DNA of 36,395 nt from WYZ-LMO2 sp038731605 (GTDB taxonomy: Archaea; Halobacteriota; Archaeoglobi; Archaeoglobales; Archaeoglobaceae). Below the pieces are notes generated by a model, which had not been told where the DNA came from, made no database searches, and was given only the letters and a program-made list of their open reading frames with translations. The position numbers and the translations under genes are program-made. Positions 1 to 8,258 of this stretch are shown in pieces; positions within the stretch are counted from its first letter, which is position 1, and every line of letters begins with the position of its first letter. The stretch spans positions 1 through 36,395 of the forward strand of contig JAVYQP010000009.1 of the NCBI GenBank assembly GCA_038731605.1, in the 5' to 3' direction.

Positions 1-70
1 CATCCCTTCCAACTGTTCTCTGCGTCCCCTCCTTAAGGATGAGCACAGGCGTTCCCTGAAGCACCGCCAT
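1..70 (-). CDS. Thermosome (group II chaperonin) subunit, N-terminal start only
   Basis: The minus strand from 70 reads MAVLQGTPVLILKEGTQRTV and continues in frame off the left edge (23 residues visible). This is the characteristic N-terminus of archaeal thermosome subunits, which form the ATP-dependent double-ring chaperonin that folds cytosolic proteins. A strong Shine-Dalgarno (GGAGGTGG on the minus strand, 75-82) lies just before the ATG and a TATA box lies at 110-117. Which subunit (alpha or beta) cannot be told from this much sequence. The gene is divergent from ilvE. Confidence 0.88.
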   Translation of the reverse strand, partial: MAVLQGTPVLILKEGTQRTVGRD

Positions 71-109
71 TCAACCACCTCCTTACAGAGATCGATGGAT
101 AGGTATTTC

Positions 110-117
110 TATATAAG
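110..117 (-). promoter_or_regulatory. TATA box for the thermosome gene
   Basis: CTTATATA on the minus strand. Transcription would start near 88, giving a short leader that contains the Shine-Dalgarno at 75-82. Inferred from position and composition only. Confidence 0.6.
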
Positions 118-161
118 GTTTTCGGTTAGTTGTAAAAGCTGGGGAAAACAGAAAAGAAATT

Positions 162-170
162 ATTTTTAAA
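162..170 (+). promoter_or_regulatory. TATA box for the ilvE-ACT-hom operon
   Basis: ATTTTTAAA preceded by a purine-rich stretch (AAAAGAAAT) that could be the TFB recognition element. The expected transcription start is around 191, the proposed ATG, so the message would be leaderless. Confidence 0.55.
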
Positions 171-190
171 TCCAAAGTTACTCGTAGTTG

Positions 191-1066
191 ATGAGTCTCC
201 TCGTGTATATCGACGGAGAATTCGTGCCGGAGAACGAAGCGAAGATAAGCATTTTCGACCACGGATTCCTTTACGGCGACGGAGTTTTTGAGGGTATAAG
301 GGCTTACAACGGCAGAGTTTTTAAGCTTCGGGAGCACATTGATCGCCTATACGACTCGGCAAAGGCTATAGCCCTCGAAATCCCATTGAGCAAGGAGGAG
401 TTCGAGAAAGTAATACTCGAAACCCTAAGAAGGAACAAATTGCGTGACGCTTACATAAGACCGATCGTAACCCGTGGTGTGGGCGATCTCGGCTTAGATC
501 CAAGAAAGTGCAAGAAACCGACAGTGATAGTTATAACAAAGCCCTGGGGAAAGATGTATGGCGATCTATACGAAAAAGGGCTTAAAGCGGTTACCGTAGC
601 AGTAAGGAGGAACAGCTACGACGCACTACCGCCGAACATAAAATCGCTGAATTACCTGAACAACATCCTTGCGAAAATCGAGGCAAACGTTAAAGGTGGA
701 GACGAGGCGATTTTCCTCGACAAAGATGGCTTCGTTTCCGAAGGCAGTGGAGACAATGTTTTCATTGTTAAAAATGGAAAAATCGTGACACCACCGACGA
801 TAAACAACCTGAGGGGAATAACAAGAGAAGTCACGATCGAGATCGTCCAAAAGCTCGGAATTCCGTTTAAAGAAGCGAACATAGGGCTCTACGACCTTTA
901 CACCGCAGACGAGGTCTTTGTGACAGGAACCGCCGCAGAGATTGCGCCTATCGTTGAGATCGATGGCAGAAAGATAGGAGATGGAAAGCCAGGGGAAATT
1001 ACGAAGCTTTTGATGGCGGAGTTTGAAAAACTGACACGAACAGAGGGCGTGCCAATATATGAATGA
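191..1066 (+). CDS. ilvE: Branched-chain amino acid aminotransferase (class IV PLP)
   Basis: Transfers the amino group between glutamate and the keto acids of valine, leucine and isoleucine in the cytosol. The protein is 291 aa, normal for the family. It opens with the fold-type IV signature (YIDGEFVPENEA, then FDHGFLYGDGVFEG at about 22-35). The PLP lysine should be K151 in the IKSLNYLNN segment, and GSGDNVF lies in the C-terminal half. A TTG at 188 would add one residue. ATG 191 is preferred because it fits a leaderless start 25 nt after the TATA box. The stop overlaps the next gene by 8 nt. A D-amino-acid or 4-amino-4-deoxychorismate activity cannot be ruled out, but operon partners and family match favour IlvE. 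Confidence 0.9.
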   Translation: MSLLVYIDGEFVPENEAKISIFDHGFLYGDGVFEGIRAYNGRVFKLREHIDRLYDSAKAIALEIPLSKEEFEKVILETLRRNKLRDAYIRPIVTRGVGDLGLDPRKCKKPTVIVITKPWGKMYGDLYEKGLKAVTVAVRRNSYDALPPNIKSLNYLNNILAKIEANVKGGDEAIFLDKDGFVSEGSGDNVFIVKNGKIVTPPTINNLRGITREVTIEIVQKLGIPFKEANIGLYDLYTADEVFVTGTAAEIAPIVEIDGRKIGDGKPGEITKLLMAEFEKLTRTEGVPIYE

Positions 1067-1562
1067 GAGCGAGCTCTTTACACTCGTAGTCGAGCTCGAA
1101 GACAAACCAGGGCAACTGCTGAGGGTTCTTGAACCGATCGCAAAGAATGGAGGTAACATCGTTGGAATCGTGCATCAGAGGGGAAGAAGAACACCTTTGA
1201 ATCGAGTTCCAGTAGAGATTTCCTTCACCGCAGACTCAAAGAGGGCTGAAAAGATCTTCAAGGAGCTTGAGAGCTTCGTTGTTGTTAGAAGCTTTGGGAA
1301 AATCAAGAGCTCGACGATTTCACTGCTACTCATAGGTCACGTCGTGCACACGGACTTGAGCGACACGATAAAAAGGATCGACAACGAAGATGCGGAATGC
1401 GTAGAGCTAAACATGAAGATGCCTGAGCTCGACCAGCCATCGACCGCAATATTGACGATAAGCGCAAAAAGCGACGAAGCGCTTGAGAAAGCGGTTGAGC
1501 GAGTAAGGGAAATCTGCAAGGAGAAGGGGATCTTAGTCGTCGAACCAGTGGATGTAATATGA
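1059..1562 (+). CDS. ACT-domain amino-acid-binding regulatory protein
   Basis: A 167-aa protein with an N-terminal ACT domain: LFTLVVELEDKPGQLLRVLEPIAKNGGNI is the typical ligand-binding turn and is followed by a beta strand and helix. A second, ACT-like half covers about residues 85-165. ACT domains bind amino acids and regulate enzymes of their synthesis. The gene overlaps ilvE upstream and shares an ATGA overlap with hom downstream, so the three are translationally coupled. In many organisms homoserine dehydrogenase carries a fused ACT domain. Here the dehydrogenase lacks one, so this separate protein may be its allosteric subunit. That role is inferred from position. Confidence 0.8.
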   Translation: MNESELFTLVVELEDKPGQLLRVLEPIAKNGGNIVGIVHQRGRRTPLNRVPVEISFTADSKRAEKIFKELESFVVVRSFGKIKSSTISLLLIGHVVHTDLSDTIKRIDNEDAECVELNMKMPELDQPSTAILTISAKSDEALEKAVERVREICKEKGILVVEPVDVI

Positions 1563-2536
1563 TTAAGATCGCAATCATAGGCTTCGGAACTGTTGGGCAA
1601 GGAGTTGCAGAACTGCTCGCAAGAAAAAGAGAGGAGATCGAGAGAAAGATAGGGAAGTTCAAAGTGGTTGCGATCGCAGATTTAACGGGCTCGATCTCTG
1701 GAGACTTCAAATTAGAGGATGCGATAGAGAGCAGAAAACGAGGAAAACTGCCCGAGCAAAGATCTGCAATGGAGGTTGCGGAGCAAGAAGACTACGATGT
1801 GATGATCGAGGTGACGACGACAAGACTCGACGAAAGCGGGGTAGTTTACATGAAGACTGCGCTGAGCAAGGGGGCGAGTGTGATCACGAGCAACAAGAGC
1901 ATTGCAATTGCGTTGCCAGAACTTTTAAAGATGGCTGAAAAAAAGAGCGCAAAACTGCTCTACGAAGCGACCGTCGGTGGTGCGATGCCAGTGATAAAAT
2001 TGCTCAACAGCTACTTAGCGCTTTGCGAGATCCAGAGCATCAACGGAATCCTGAATGGAACTTGCAACTACATTCTGACAAGGATGGAAGAAGAGGGTCT
2101 GCCATACAGCCAAGTTCTGAAGGAGGCGCAAGAGATGGGGATTGCGGAGGCGAATCCTACCGCAGACGTTGAGGGCATCGATGCAGGAATAAAGCTCGTC
2201 ATCTTAGCGAACACGATCGGAATTCCTGCGAAGTTTGAAGACGTCGAAAGGGAGGGGATAACCAAGATAACCCCACACGCCTTCAAGGTTGCGATGCAGA
2301 AGGGGTTCACGATAAGGTTGATCGCAGAAGCGAGTCGCAAGAAGCTAAGAGTCTCTCCAAGGCTCGTAAAAATCAACAGCCCACTCGCAATAAAGGGAAC
2401 CCTGAACGCCCTTCTGATCAACACGGACACCGCAGGAGAGATCTTCGTCGCAGGTCGTGGTGCGGGAAAGTTCGAGACCGCAAGCGCAATACTATCAGAC
2501 CTCTATGAACTCTTTGGAGGTTCTGGAAGCCGTTAA
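1559..2536 (+). CDS. hom: Homoserine dehydrogenase
   Basis: Reduces aspartate semialdehyde to homoserine with NAD(P)H, the branch step to threonine, isoleucine and methionine. The 325-aa protein has the N-terminal Rossmann motif IAIIGFGTVGQGVAELL (residues 4-20), ITSNKSIA around 110-120, the NGTCNYI segment, and the catalytic region ADVEGIDAGIKLVILAN (about 200-220) with the conserved Asp and Lys. It ends without a C-terminal ACT domain, consistent with a separate ACT protein encoded immediately upstream (ATGA overlap). The next gene starts inside its last 32 nt. Confidence 0.92.
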   Translation: MIKIAIIGFGTVGQGVAELLARKREEIERKIGKFKVVAIADLTGSISGDFKLEDAIESRKRGKLPEQRSAMEVAEQEDYDVMIEVTTTRLDESGVVYMKTALSKGASVITSNKSIAIALPELLKMAEKKSAKLLYEATVGGAMPVIKLLNSYLALCEIQSINGILNGTCNYILTRMEEEGLPYSQVLKEAQEMGIAEANPTADVEGIDAGIKLVILANTIGIPAKFEDVEREGITKITPHAFKVAMQKGFTIRLIAEASRKKLRVSPRLVKINSPLAIKGTLNALLINTDTAGEIFVAGRGAGKFETASAILSDLYELFGGSGSR

Positions 2537-3245
2537 AGTGGCGTTTGTCTCGATATTTTTGGTCTACGCCTGCTTTCTCGACATCAAAAGCAGAATTGTG
2601 CCAAACAAAGTATGGAAGGCGATGCTGATCGCAGTGGCGCCAATGGTTGGATACGAGGTTTACTATGCGTTCATCGAGAACTCGCTTTCGCTGATCTCTG
2701 CGATGCTCGGCACAACGTTCATGATCGTCTTCGCATACGTGATCTACGCGATAAACGCCTATGGCGGTGCAGATGCGAAGGCTTTGATGAGCCTTGCGCT
2801 GATCTTCCCTTTTTATCCCAAAATCGGAGATTTTCCTTTGTTAAACCAAGGTCTCGGAATCTTTGCATTCTCAGTCCTCGCAAACTCTGTAATCTTCGCC
2901 CCATTCATGATGCTCCTCTTGCTGATCCGAAATCTCCTGAAAGAGGGGGTTCAAGGGTTGCTGAAAAATCCGCTCTTCTACATCGCTGGCTACAGAATTC
3001 AGGTTGAAAAAATAAGGTTTCACAACCTCTTCGAGTTCATCGATGAAAAGGGGGAGCTGAAAAAGGCAAAGAGAGCTGTCGAATGCGATGAGGAAAAGAT
3101 TCGTCGCTTGAAAAGCCATGGTATCGAAAAAGTCTGGGTAACGCCAGCGTTGCCGTTCATGATTTTCATAACCATTGGCTTCTTCATCGCACTAATCTTG
3201 GGCGACGTCTTCGTCGAGATACTCGAGGCTATATTGAAAAAGTAA
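2505..3245 (+). CDS. Archaeal prepilin/preflagellin-type peptidase (A24 family, membrane)
   Basis: A 246-aa integral membrane protein with about six hydrophobic segments. The two catalytic aspartates of GxGD-type A24 proteases are visible: D26 in CFLDIKSRIVPN and D90 in YGGADAKAL. The family cleaves the short class III signal peptides of archaellins and pilins at the inner face of the membrane. A longer reading frame opens at 2457, but MNSLEVLEAV at 2505 begins at a natural protein start and still overlaps hom by 32 nt. A cytoplasmic insertion at about 165-215 separates the last two membrane segments. Its presence in an amino-acid operon is unexpected, and no pilin gene lies nearby. The substrate (archaellin, type IV pilin or binding protein) is unknown. 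Confidence 0.85.
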   Translation: MNSLEVLEAVKVAFVSIFLVYACFLDIKSRIVPNKVWKAMLIAVAPMVGYEVYYAFIENSLSLISAMLGTTFMIVFAYVIYAINAYGGADAKALMSLALIFPFYPKIGDFPLLNQGLGIFAFSVLANSVIFAPFMMLLLLIRNLLKEGVQGLLKNPLFYIAGYRIQVEKIRFHNLFEFIDEKGELKKAKRAVECDEEKIRRLKSHGIEKVWVTPALPFMIFITIGFFIALILGDVFVEILEAILKK

Positions 3246-3250
3246 AAAAA

Positions 3251-4462
3251 TTACTCGGAAATTTCCTTTCCAAGCAGTTTTTTAACCCTCGGAGGTGTTT
3301 CTGAAGCTTTCATTGGAGAGTTCGGAATCACCACTTCTTTCCCATTGAGCTTCACGTTCAAAAAGCTCTTCCTGACTTTCCAGTGCTCGTCCTGTAAGAC
3401 TTCCTTCAGCGTGTTTATCTTAACGATCACAGGTCTTCCGAGGAATCTCCCGAAGAACGGGAGCTTTGATTTTCTCAACTTTGCAGACCTCTTCAGCAAC
3501 TCCCTTACCGTGAAGTTCTGGAGAGTCTTGTTCAGCTCTTCATCAAGCCCCTTTATTCGTTCGAGGTCGTCTGAAATTCTGTCGAGCGTGAACTTCCAGT
3601 CTGGTTCGAGATCCCAGCGTTTCAGTATCTTGAGCAGTGCTCTAAAGTCCGCATCCGTTGGGGTTGCGAGCGCAATGTAGCCATCTTTGACTTTGTGGTA
3701 GCCAAATGGGTAGAAGAGATAGTCGATCGTTCCGAATCGCCCTCTTGGCTTGTCGAAGAGGAATCCCATAACTGCTGGGAAAGTTGTAACAACTGCGAGC
3801 GCATCGTTCGTCGCAATGTCTACGAACTGCCCTTTTCCACTTTTTAACCTCTCAAGCAACGCAATCATCGCCCCAACCGCTGCGTTCACACCAGCCATCG
3901 TCCAAGCAGCCCAGAGTCCAGCACGGAGTGGATAAGAGTGTTCGCCCGTGAGGTAGGGGTTGCCTATGAGCGTAGGATAGCCATTGTAAGCCTGTGCTGT
4001 GAGATCTGAGTCTGGAACATTTCTAAATTCCTTTGCCTTCGATGTAAAGTGCCCAAATGGTGAGATCGCAACGTATATCGCCTTTGGGTTCTTTTCCGAG
4101 ATCTGCCTGTAACCAATTCCCATCGAGTCCAAGTAGCCCGGCAACATTCCGTCGATTATCACGTCTGCCGAGAATATCTTCCCCTTGACTTCATCGCTGA
4201 ACTTCACAATCTCCTTGTTCCTGCTTTCAACGAAGTATGGAATCCCAACTTCCCCCCCAATTTTCACCCCAAATGGTGTGACGTTCTTTGCTTCATCACC
4301 GAGCTCAACTCTGAGGACTTTTGCACCCATCTCTGCGAGCAAAGAGCCAGCAATTGCTGCAGCGAAGTTCTCATCCGCTATTTCGACAACGGTAACGTCT
4401 TCCAAAGCCAATGGTTTCGAATCTTCGCTGAAGATCTTCATCAGAATTTCATCCCTCTTCAT
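3251..4462 (-). CDS. CaiB/BaiF family CoA-transferase (second subunit)
   Basis: A class III CoA-transferase, which moves CoA between an acyl-CoA donor and a free carboxylic acid through an enzyme-bound anhydride/thioester on an aspartate. The 403-aa sequence has the N-terminal fold (LLAEMGAKVLRVE), the DGMLPGYLDSMGIGY segment, SPFGHF, and the candidate catalytic Asp in VPDSDLTAQAY (about residue 153). It differs clearly from the neighbour encoded just upstream, suggesting a heteromer like the BbsEF or SmtAB pairs known in this family. ATG at 4462 is preferred over 4486 because GGGGGAGAAGG precedes it and the overlap is shorter. Last gene of the transporter operon. The acid substrate cannot be read from sequence. 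Confidence 0.85.
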   Translation of the reverse strand: MKRDEILMKIFSEDSKPLALEDVTVVEIADENFAAAIAGSLLAEMGAKVLRVELGDEAKNVTPFGVKIGGEVGIPYFVESRNKEIVKFSDEVKGKIFSADVIIDGMLPGYLDSMGIGYRQISEKNPKAIYVAISPFGHFTSKAKEFRNVPDSDLTAQAYNGYPTLIGNPYLTGEHSYPLRAGLWAAWTMAGVNAAVGAMIALLERLKSGKGQFVDIATNDALAVVTTFPAVMGFLFDKPRGRFGTIDYLFYPFGYHKVKDGYIALATPTDADFRALLKILKRWDLEPDWKFTLDRISDDLERIKGLDEELNKTLQNFTVRELLKRSAKLRKSKLPFFGRFLGRPVIVKINTLKEVLQDEHWKVRKSFLNVKLNGKEVVIPNSPMKASETPPRVKKLLGKEISE

Positions 4463-5768
4463 CCTTCTCCCCCTTGAACACTTCATCCTTTTCGGCGCTC
4501 CAAATCAAAGGTGGTGCAGTTCCAGGCATTTCGTCCCAGTAGCCAATCACGCCTTCTTCTTCGAGCTTCTTAATCTCCTCATCGCTCATGTTCAGCCACT
4601 TCCTTAGCACGAGCTTGTTGTGGTAGCCAACGGGTCTTCCAAGCCACTTGATCCTTCCAGGAGTTTCGCTCATCTCAACTATCGCCCCAGGAATTGGGAT
4701 CTCTCCAAGCAATCTGTCTCTGAACTTCAAAAGACATCCCCTCTCCCATCTCCATGGATCTTCGATCACTTCTTTGTCATCGAGAACCGGTTGCGCTGGA
4801 ATTCCGAGTTTCTTCGCAACCTCAAGGATTTCGTCAATCGTTCTTTGCTCAACCCACTTCGCAACCTTGGCGTTCAACTCCTTTATCTTCTCCTTCCTCA
4901 ATCTGTTTCCATCTTCGAGCTCTGGGATCAAAGATTTAAGGGCGTTGAACTGCGAGTTCGTGAGCACCGAGATCGCAACGAACTTTCCATCCTTGGTCTT
5001 GAAAATCCCCGAAGGGCTCGAAGTTGGATCTATGTTGCCCGTCTTTCCAATCTCCTCCCCTGTCAAGCTGTAGAATGTGAAGTCATACATGAACCTCATA
5101 AGAGATTCGCACTGCGAGACGTCGATGTATTGCCCTTTTCCAGTCTTCTCTCTGTAGTAAAGCGCAGAAAGAACTGCAAACGTTGCGATCATCGACGGTA
5201 AGTAATCTCCAAAGTAATCTGGGAGCTTGTAGAACTCGTCCACGTCTTCCCAGCCCGTTTTCATCGCAACACTCGAAACGCCTTGCGCTGCTACATCGAA
5301 GCTTGGCATTCTGCTCAGGGGACCGTATTGACCGTATCCCGAACAGCTCACGTATATTATCCGTGGGTTAACCTTCACTATCTTATCGTAACCGATCCCC
5401 ATCGCATCCACGAGTCCAGCGCTGAGGTTTTCAACGAACACGTCCGCTTTTTTCAAGAGCTCGAAGATTATCCTCCTCGCCTTCTCGTTTCTCGCATCCA
5501 TAGCAACTATGTATTTGTTTGCGTTAAGAATTGCGTATAGCAGATTCGCTCGGTTGTAAAATCTTCCAAAGATCGCAGCTATTCTGTATCTATCTCCCTC
5601 GCCAGGCGTTTCGATCTTCACAACTTCAGCACCGAACTGCGCAAGAACTCTGCCTATGTTTGGTCCAAAGATAAAGTGCGTTATTTCTACGACTTTCAGA
5701 CCCTTGAGTGCTTCGCCACGTCCTTTCCCTTTCATAAGGGACCCGATAAACTCGAAGTAGTCCGTCAT
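4449..5768 (-). CDS. CaiB/BaiF family CoA-transferase (first subunit)
   Basis: A 439-aa class III CoA-transferase with the full set of family landmarks: LKVVEITHFIFGPNIGRVLAQFGAEVVKIE split across residues 23-53, DVFVENLSAGLVDAMGIGYD (109-128), CSGYGQYGP (142-150) and the catalytic Asp at D158 in PSFDVAAQG. It overlaps livF by 4 nt upstream and the second CoA-transferase by 14 nt downstream, so transporter and transferases are made from one message. This implies that the imported compound, or a product of it, is activated to a CoA thioester. Candidates known for this superfamily include carnitine-, 2-hydroxyacyl-, dicarboxylate- and benzylsuccinate-type acids. None can be chosen from the sequence. 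Confidence 0.88.
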   Translation of the reverse strand: MTDYFEFIGSLMKGKGRGEALKGLKVVEITHFIFGPNIGRVLAQFGAEVVKIETPGEGDRYRIAAIFGRFYNRANLLYAILNANKYIVAMDARNEKARRIIFELLKKADVFVENLSAGLVDAMGIGYDKIVKVNPRIIYVSCSGYGQYGPLSRMPSFDVAAQGVSSVAMKTGWEDVDEFYKLPDYFGDYLPSMIATFAVLSALYYREKTGKGQYIDVSQCESLMRFMYDFTFYSLTGEEIGKTGNIDPTSSPSGIFKTKDGKFVAISVLTNSQFNALKSLIPELEDGNRLRKEKIKELNAKVAKWVEQRTIDEILEVAKKLGIPAQPVLDDKEVIEDPWRWERGCLLKFRDRLLGEIPIPGAIVEMSETPGRIKWLGRPVGYHNKLVLRKWLNMSDEEIKKLEEEGVIGYWDEMPGTAPPLIWSAEKDEVFKGEKDEEG

Positions 5769-6469
5769 AAGCCTAAATACACCTTCCTTATCCTCTCATC
5801 TTTCTCGAGTTCCGAACTCCTGCCTTCCATCACAATTCTCCCGTTCTCAACCACGTAAGCTCTATCCGAGATCTCGAAAACTCTCTTTGCGTTCTGATCC
5901 GACAATAGAACCGTGACACCCTCCTCTCTGAGTTTCTGCAGTAGTCTGTAGATCTCGAGTGCAACTTTTGGAGCAAGCCCGAGGCTTGGTTCATCGACGA
6001 GCAATAGCTTTGGCTTTGACATCAATGCTCTGCCAATTGTGAGCATCTGTTGCTCTCCACCGCTCAGAGTTCCTGCAAGTTGTGCTCTTCGCTCGCTCAG
6101 CCTTGGGAAAAGCGAGTAGATGAACTTAAGAGTTTCAGACTTCTTCTTCCACGCTTCCCCGTTTATTGCACCCATCAGCAAGTTCTCTTCAACCGTCAAA
6201 AAAGGAAATAGCTTCCTACCCTCAGGAGCGATTGCTATGCCCTTCTTTATTATTTCGTGCGTCTGTAAGTCTTTGATCTTTTCGTTCTCGAAGACAATTT
6301 CCCCTTTCCTTGGTTTAACGACTCCTATGATTGTGTTCAGTATCGTCGTCTTCCCAGCGCCGTTTGGTCCGATAAGCCCAACGATCTCTCCCTTGTTCAC
6401 TTCCAAGCTTATCTCGCTGACCGCCATGATCTTACCATACCAGACTTCGATCCCCTCGAGCTTCATCAT
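5765..6469 (-). CDS. livF: ABC transporter ATPase, branched-chain amino acid type (LivF)
   Basis: A 234-aa cytoplasmic ATPase that powers uptake through the LivHM-type permeases. Walker A GPNGAGKTT (residues 34-42), Q-loop region, signature LSGGEQQM, Walker B LLLVDEPSLGLAP and the switch region LLSDQN are all present. In LivF proteins the switch position is often Gln rather than His, as here. It overlaps livG by 4 nt and the first CoA-transferase by 4 nt. The HAAT transporter family also carries amides, urea and aromatic or organic acids, so the substrate need not be leucine. Confidence 0.92.
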   Translation of the reverse strand: MMKLEGIEVWYGKIMAVSEISLEVNKGEIVGLIGPNGAGKTTILNTIIGVVKPRKGEIVFENEKIKDLQTHEIIKKGIAIAPEGRKLFPFLTVEENLLMGAINGEAWKKKSETLKFIYSLFPRLSERRAQLAGTLSGGEQQMLTIGRALMSKPKLLLVDEPSLGLAPKVALEIYRLLQKLREEGVTVLLSDQNAKRVFEISDRAYVVENGRIVMEGRSSELEKDERIRKVYLGL

Positions 6470-7191
6470 ACCTCTTCACCGATATATGCTTCGATAACCC
6501 TACGATCTCTCGAAACCTCCTGCGGGGTTCCATCTGCGATTATTTTTCCGTAATGCATCGCAACGACTCTTTCCACAGATCGCATTAGAATTCTGAGCAC
6601 GTGCTCAACCCAGACGATCGTTAGATCGAACTCGTCTCTGATCCTCGTTATCAACTTCGAAACTTTCTCCGCTTCCGCTGGATTTAGTCCAGCCATAGCC
6701 TCGTCGATGAGCAAAAGTCTTGGCTTTAAAGCCAATGCCCTCGCAAGTTCAAGCAGTCTCATCTCGTAAATTGGAAGATCTTGGGCAAGCACGTCTCTTC
6801 TCTTGAGCAAACCGAAGAGATCGAGGTAATACATTGCCTCAGCCGATGCTTCATGCAGAGTTAGGCTTTCTCCACCGTCTTTGCAGAGGATTGAGTAAAG
6901 GACGTTCATGAGTGCTGTCATATTACCGACGAGTCTTGGGTTTTGAAAAGTCCGTGCAATTCCCTTCTTAGCTCTGTAGAATGGTTTCTTCCAGGTTATG
7001 TCTTCTCCGCCAAACGTTATCCTTCCCTCGTTTGGATAGTAGTAACCAGAGACCAAATTTATCAGAGTGCTCTTTCCAGCACCGTTTGGTCCAATGAGTC
7101 CAACGATCTCTCCCTTCTCTATTTCCAAGCTTACGTCGTCGACCGCGACGATACCACCAAATCTCTTCCTTACGTTCTTCAACTCGAGCAT
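6466..7191 (-). CDS. livG: ABC transporter ATPase, branched-chain amino acid type (LivG)
   Basis: A 241-aa partner ATPase of LivF. Walker A GPNGAGKST, ARTFQNPRL (Q-loop), Walker B LLLIDEAMAGLNP and the switch His in WVEHVLRIL are present. The ABC signature is degenerate: where LSYGQQ-like residues are expected the sequence reads DLPIYEMRLLELARAL. Weak signatures are not unusual in LivG-like proteins. If nucleotide sites are asymmetric, the LivF signature would serve the competent site. It follows livM by 2 nt and overlaps livF by 4 nt. Confidence 0.9.
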   Translation of the reverse strand: MLELKNVRKRFGGIVAVDDVSLEIEKGEIVGLIGPNGAGKSTLINLVSGYYYPNEGRITFGGEDITWKKPFYRAKKGIARTFQNPRLVGNMTALMNVLYSILCKDGGESLTLHEASAEAMYYLDLFGLLKRRDVLAQDLPIYEMRLLELARALALKPRLLLIDEAMAGLNPAEAEKVSKLITRIRDEFDLTIVWVEHVLRILMRSVERVVAMHYGKIIADGTPQEVSRDRRVIEAYIGEEV

Positions 7192-7193
7192 TT

Positions 7194-8258
7194 TTACCCC
7201 CTTCTTATCTTTATCGATGGGAAGTATTCTCGATACCTTCTCTTCCTATACAAGCCCCAGAAGCCCTCAGGTAGGAAGTAGAGGAATAGAAGCAGCATTA
7301 TGAACAGCACTACGATCGAGAGTTCACCAAAGGCGACCCTTGTAGCTTCTCTCAAGGAAGCAATTACGTAAGCGCTCAGAACGACGCCGTAAATTGCACC
7401 TTTGCCTCCAAGAGTTGTCGTAAGCAGGATGAGAATTAGAAAAGTCGGGTAAAGCCATGCTGGTCCGGTGAAAGATCCGTAGTAATGCGCTATAAACCAA
7501 CCCGCAATCGCCATCGCTCCGCTTGTGATTGTGAAGGTCGGAATCTTTATTCTTGCAGTGTTTATCCCGTAGCTCTCTGCAACTTCCTCGTCTTCGTTTA
7601 TGACCCCCATGAGGAAGCCGTATCGTGACCTCAGAACTCTGTCTGCGAAGAATAGGAAGAGCAGAGCGATCACGAGCGAGAGGTAGAAGTATAGAACGCT
7701 GTCCAAGAAAACGTTTCCGGTCTCTAAGAGTATTGGAACCCCTGGGATTCCGGTTTCTGCGCCGAAGATATCCGATCGCCAGTAGGCGATTTCGAGGAGT
7801 ATGAATGGCAAGAGCAGAGTTATGAGCACGAAGTAAAGTCCTCTGGAGATTATCGTGATTGGGCTCAGGAAAAGCGCTATCAACGCCCCTACGGCGAAAG
7901 AAGCTGGTAATGTTGCAATCGGCGACAATCCGAAGTTTTTGCTCAGCAGAGCACTCGTATAACCACCTATCGCAGCAAAGAAGTGTGGTCCGAAGTTGAC
8001 GCGACCAGTCCCTATCACCTGCACCGTCAGCGGAATTGCGATCATACAAATGATGTTGGCAAAGATCAGCGTTGAAATTATGCTTAGGACACTTATCGGG
8101 AATAACTGCGATATCCCAATGATTATCAGCGGAAGAGCTAACCATAGAAGTAAACCGATGATCGGATTTCGCCAGTATCGTGGTTCGATCGTCCACTCGA
8201 ACTTTCTCTTGAAGGCGTGTATGATTAGCCTTCCTCTTCTCGCTTCTAGCTTCACCAT
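7194..8258 (-). CDS. livM: ABC transporter permease, branched-chain amino acid type (LivM)
   Basis: A 354-aa integral membrane subunit with roughly nine to ten hydrophobic segments starting at about residue 32 after a basic N-terminal stretch. Family landmarks include GRVNFGPHFFAAIGGYTSALLS in the first half, AYWRSDIFGAETGIPGVP, RSRYGFLMGVINEDEEVAESYGINTARIK (the cytoplasmic coupling loop) and GGKGAIYG near the end. It forms the channel with LivH. Its ATG overlaps the livH stop by 7 nt. Confidence 0.9.
   Translation of the reverse strand: MVKLEARRGRLIIHAFKRKFEWTIEPRYWRNPIIGLLLWLALPLIIIGISQLFPISVLSIISTLIFANIICMIAIPLTVQVIGTGRVNFGPHFFAAIGGYTSALLSKNFGLSPIATLPASFAVGALIALFLSPITIISRGLYFVLITLLLPFILLEIAYWRSDIFGAETGIPGVPILLETGNVFLDSVLYFYLSLVIALLFLFFADRVLRSRYGFLMGVINEDEEVAESYGINTARIKIPTFTITSGAMAIAGWFIAHYYGSFTGPAWLYPTFLILILLTTTLGGKGAIYGVVLSAYVIASLREATRVAFGELSIVVLFIMLLLFLYFLPEGFWGLYRKRRYREYFPSIKIRRG

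Noticed and set aside
71..190. Archaeal heat-shock operator (CTAAC-N5-GTTAG type) before the thermosome gene
   Set aside because: A single GTTAG is present at 124-128, but the matching inverted half-site at the needed spacing is absent.
626..1159. Long minus-strand open frame opposite ilvE and the ACT gene
   Set aside because: It is antisense to two well-supported genes with clear family motifs and shows no recognisable protein pattern.
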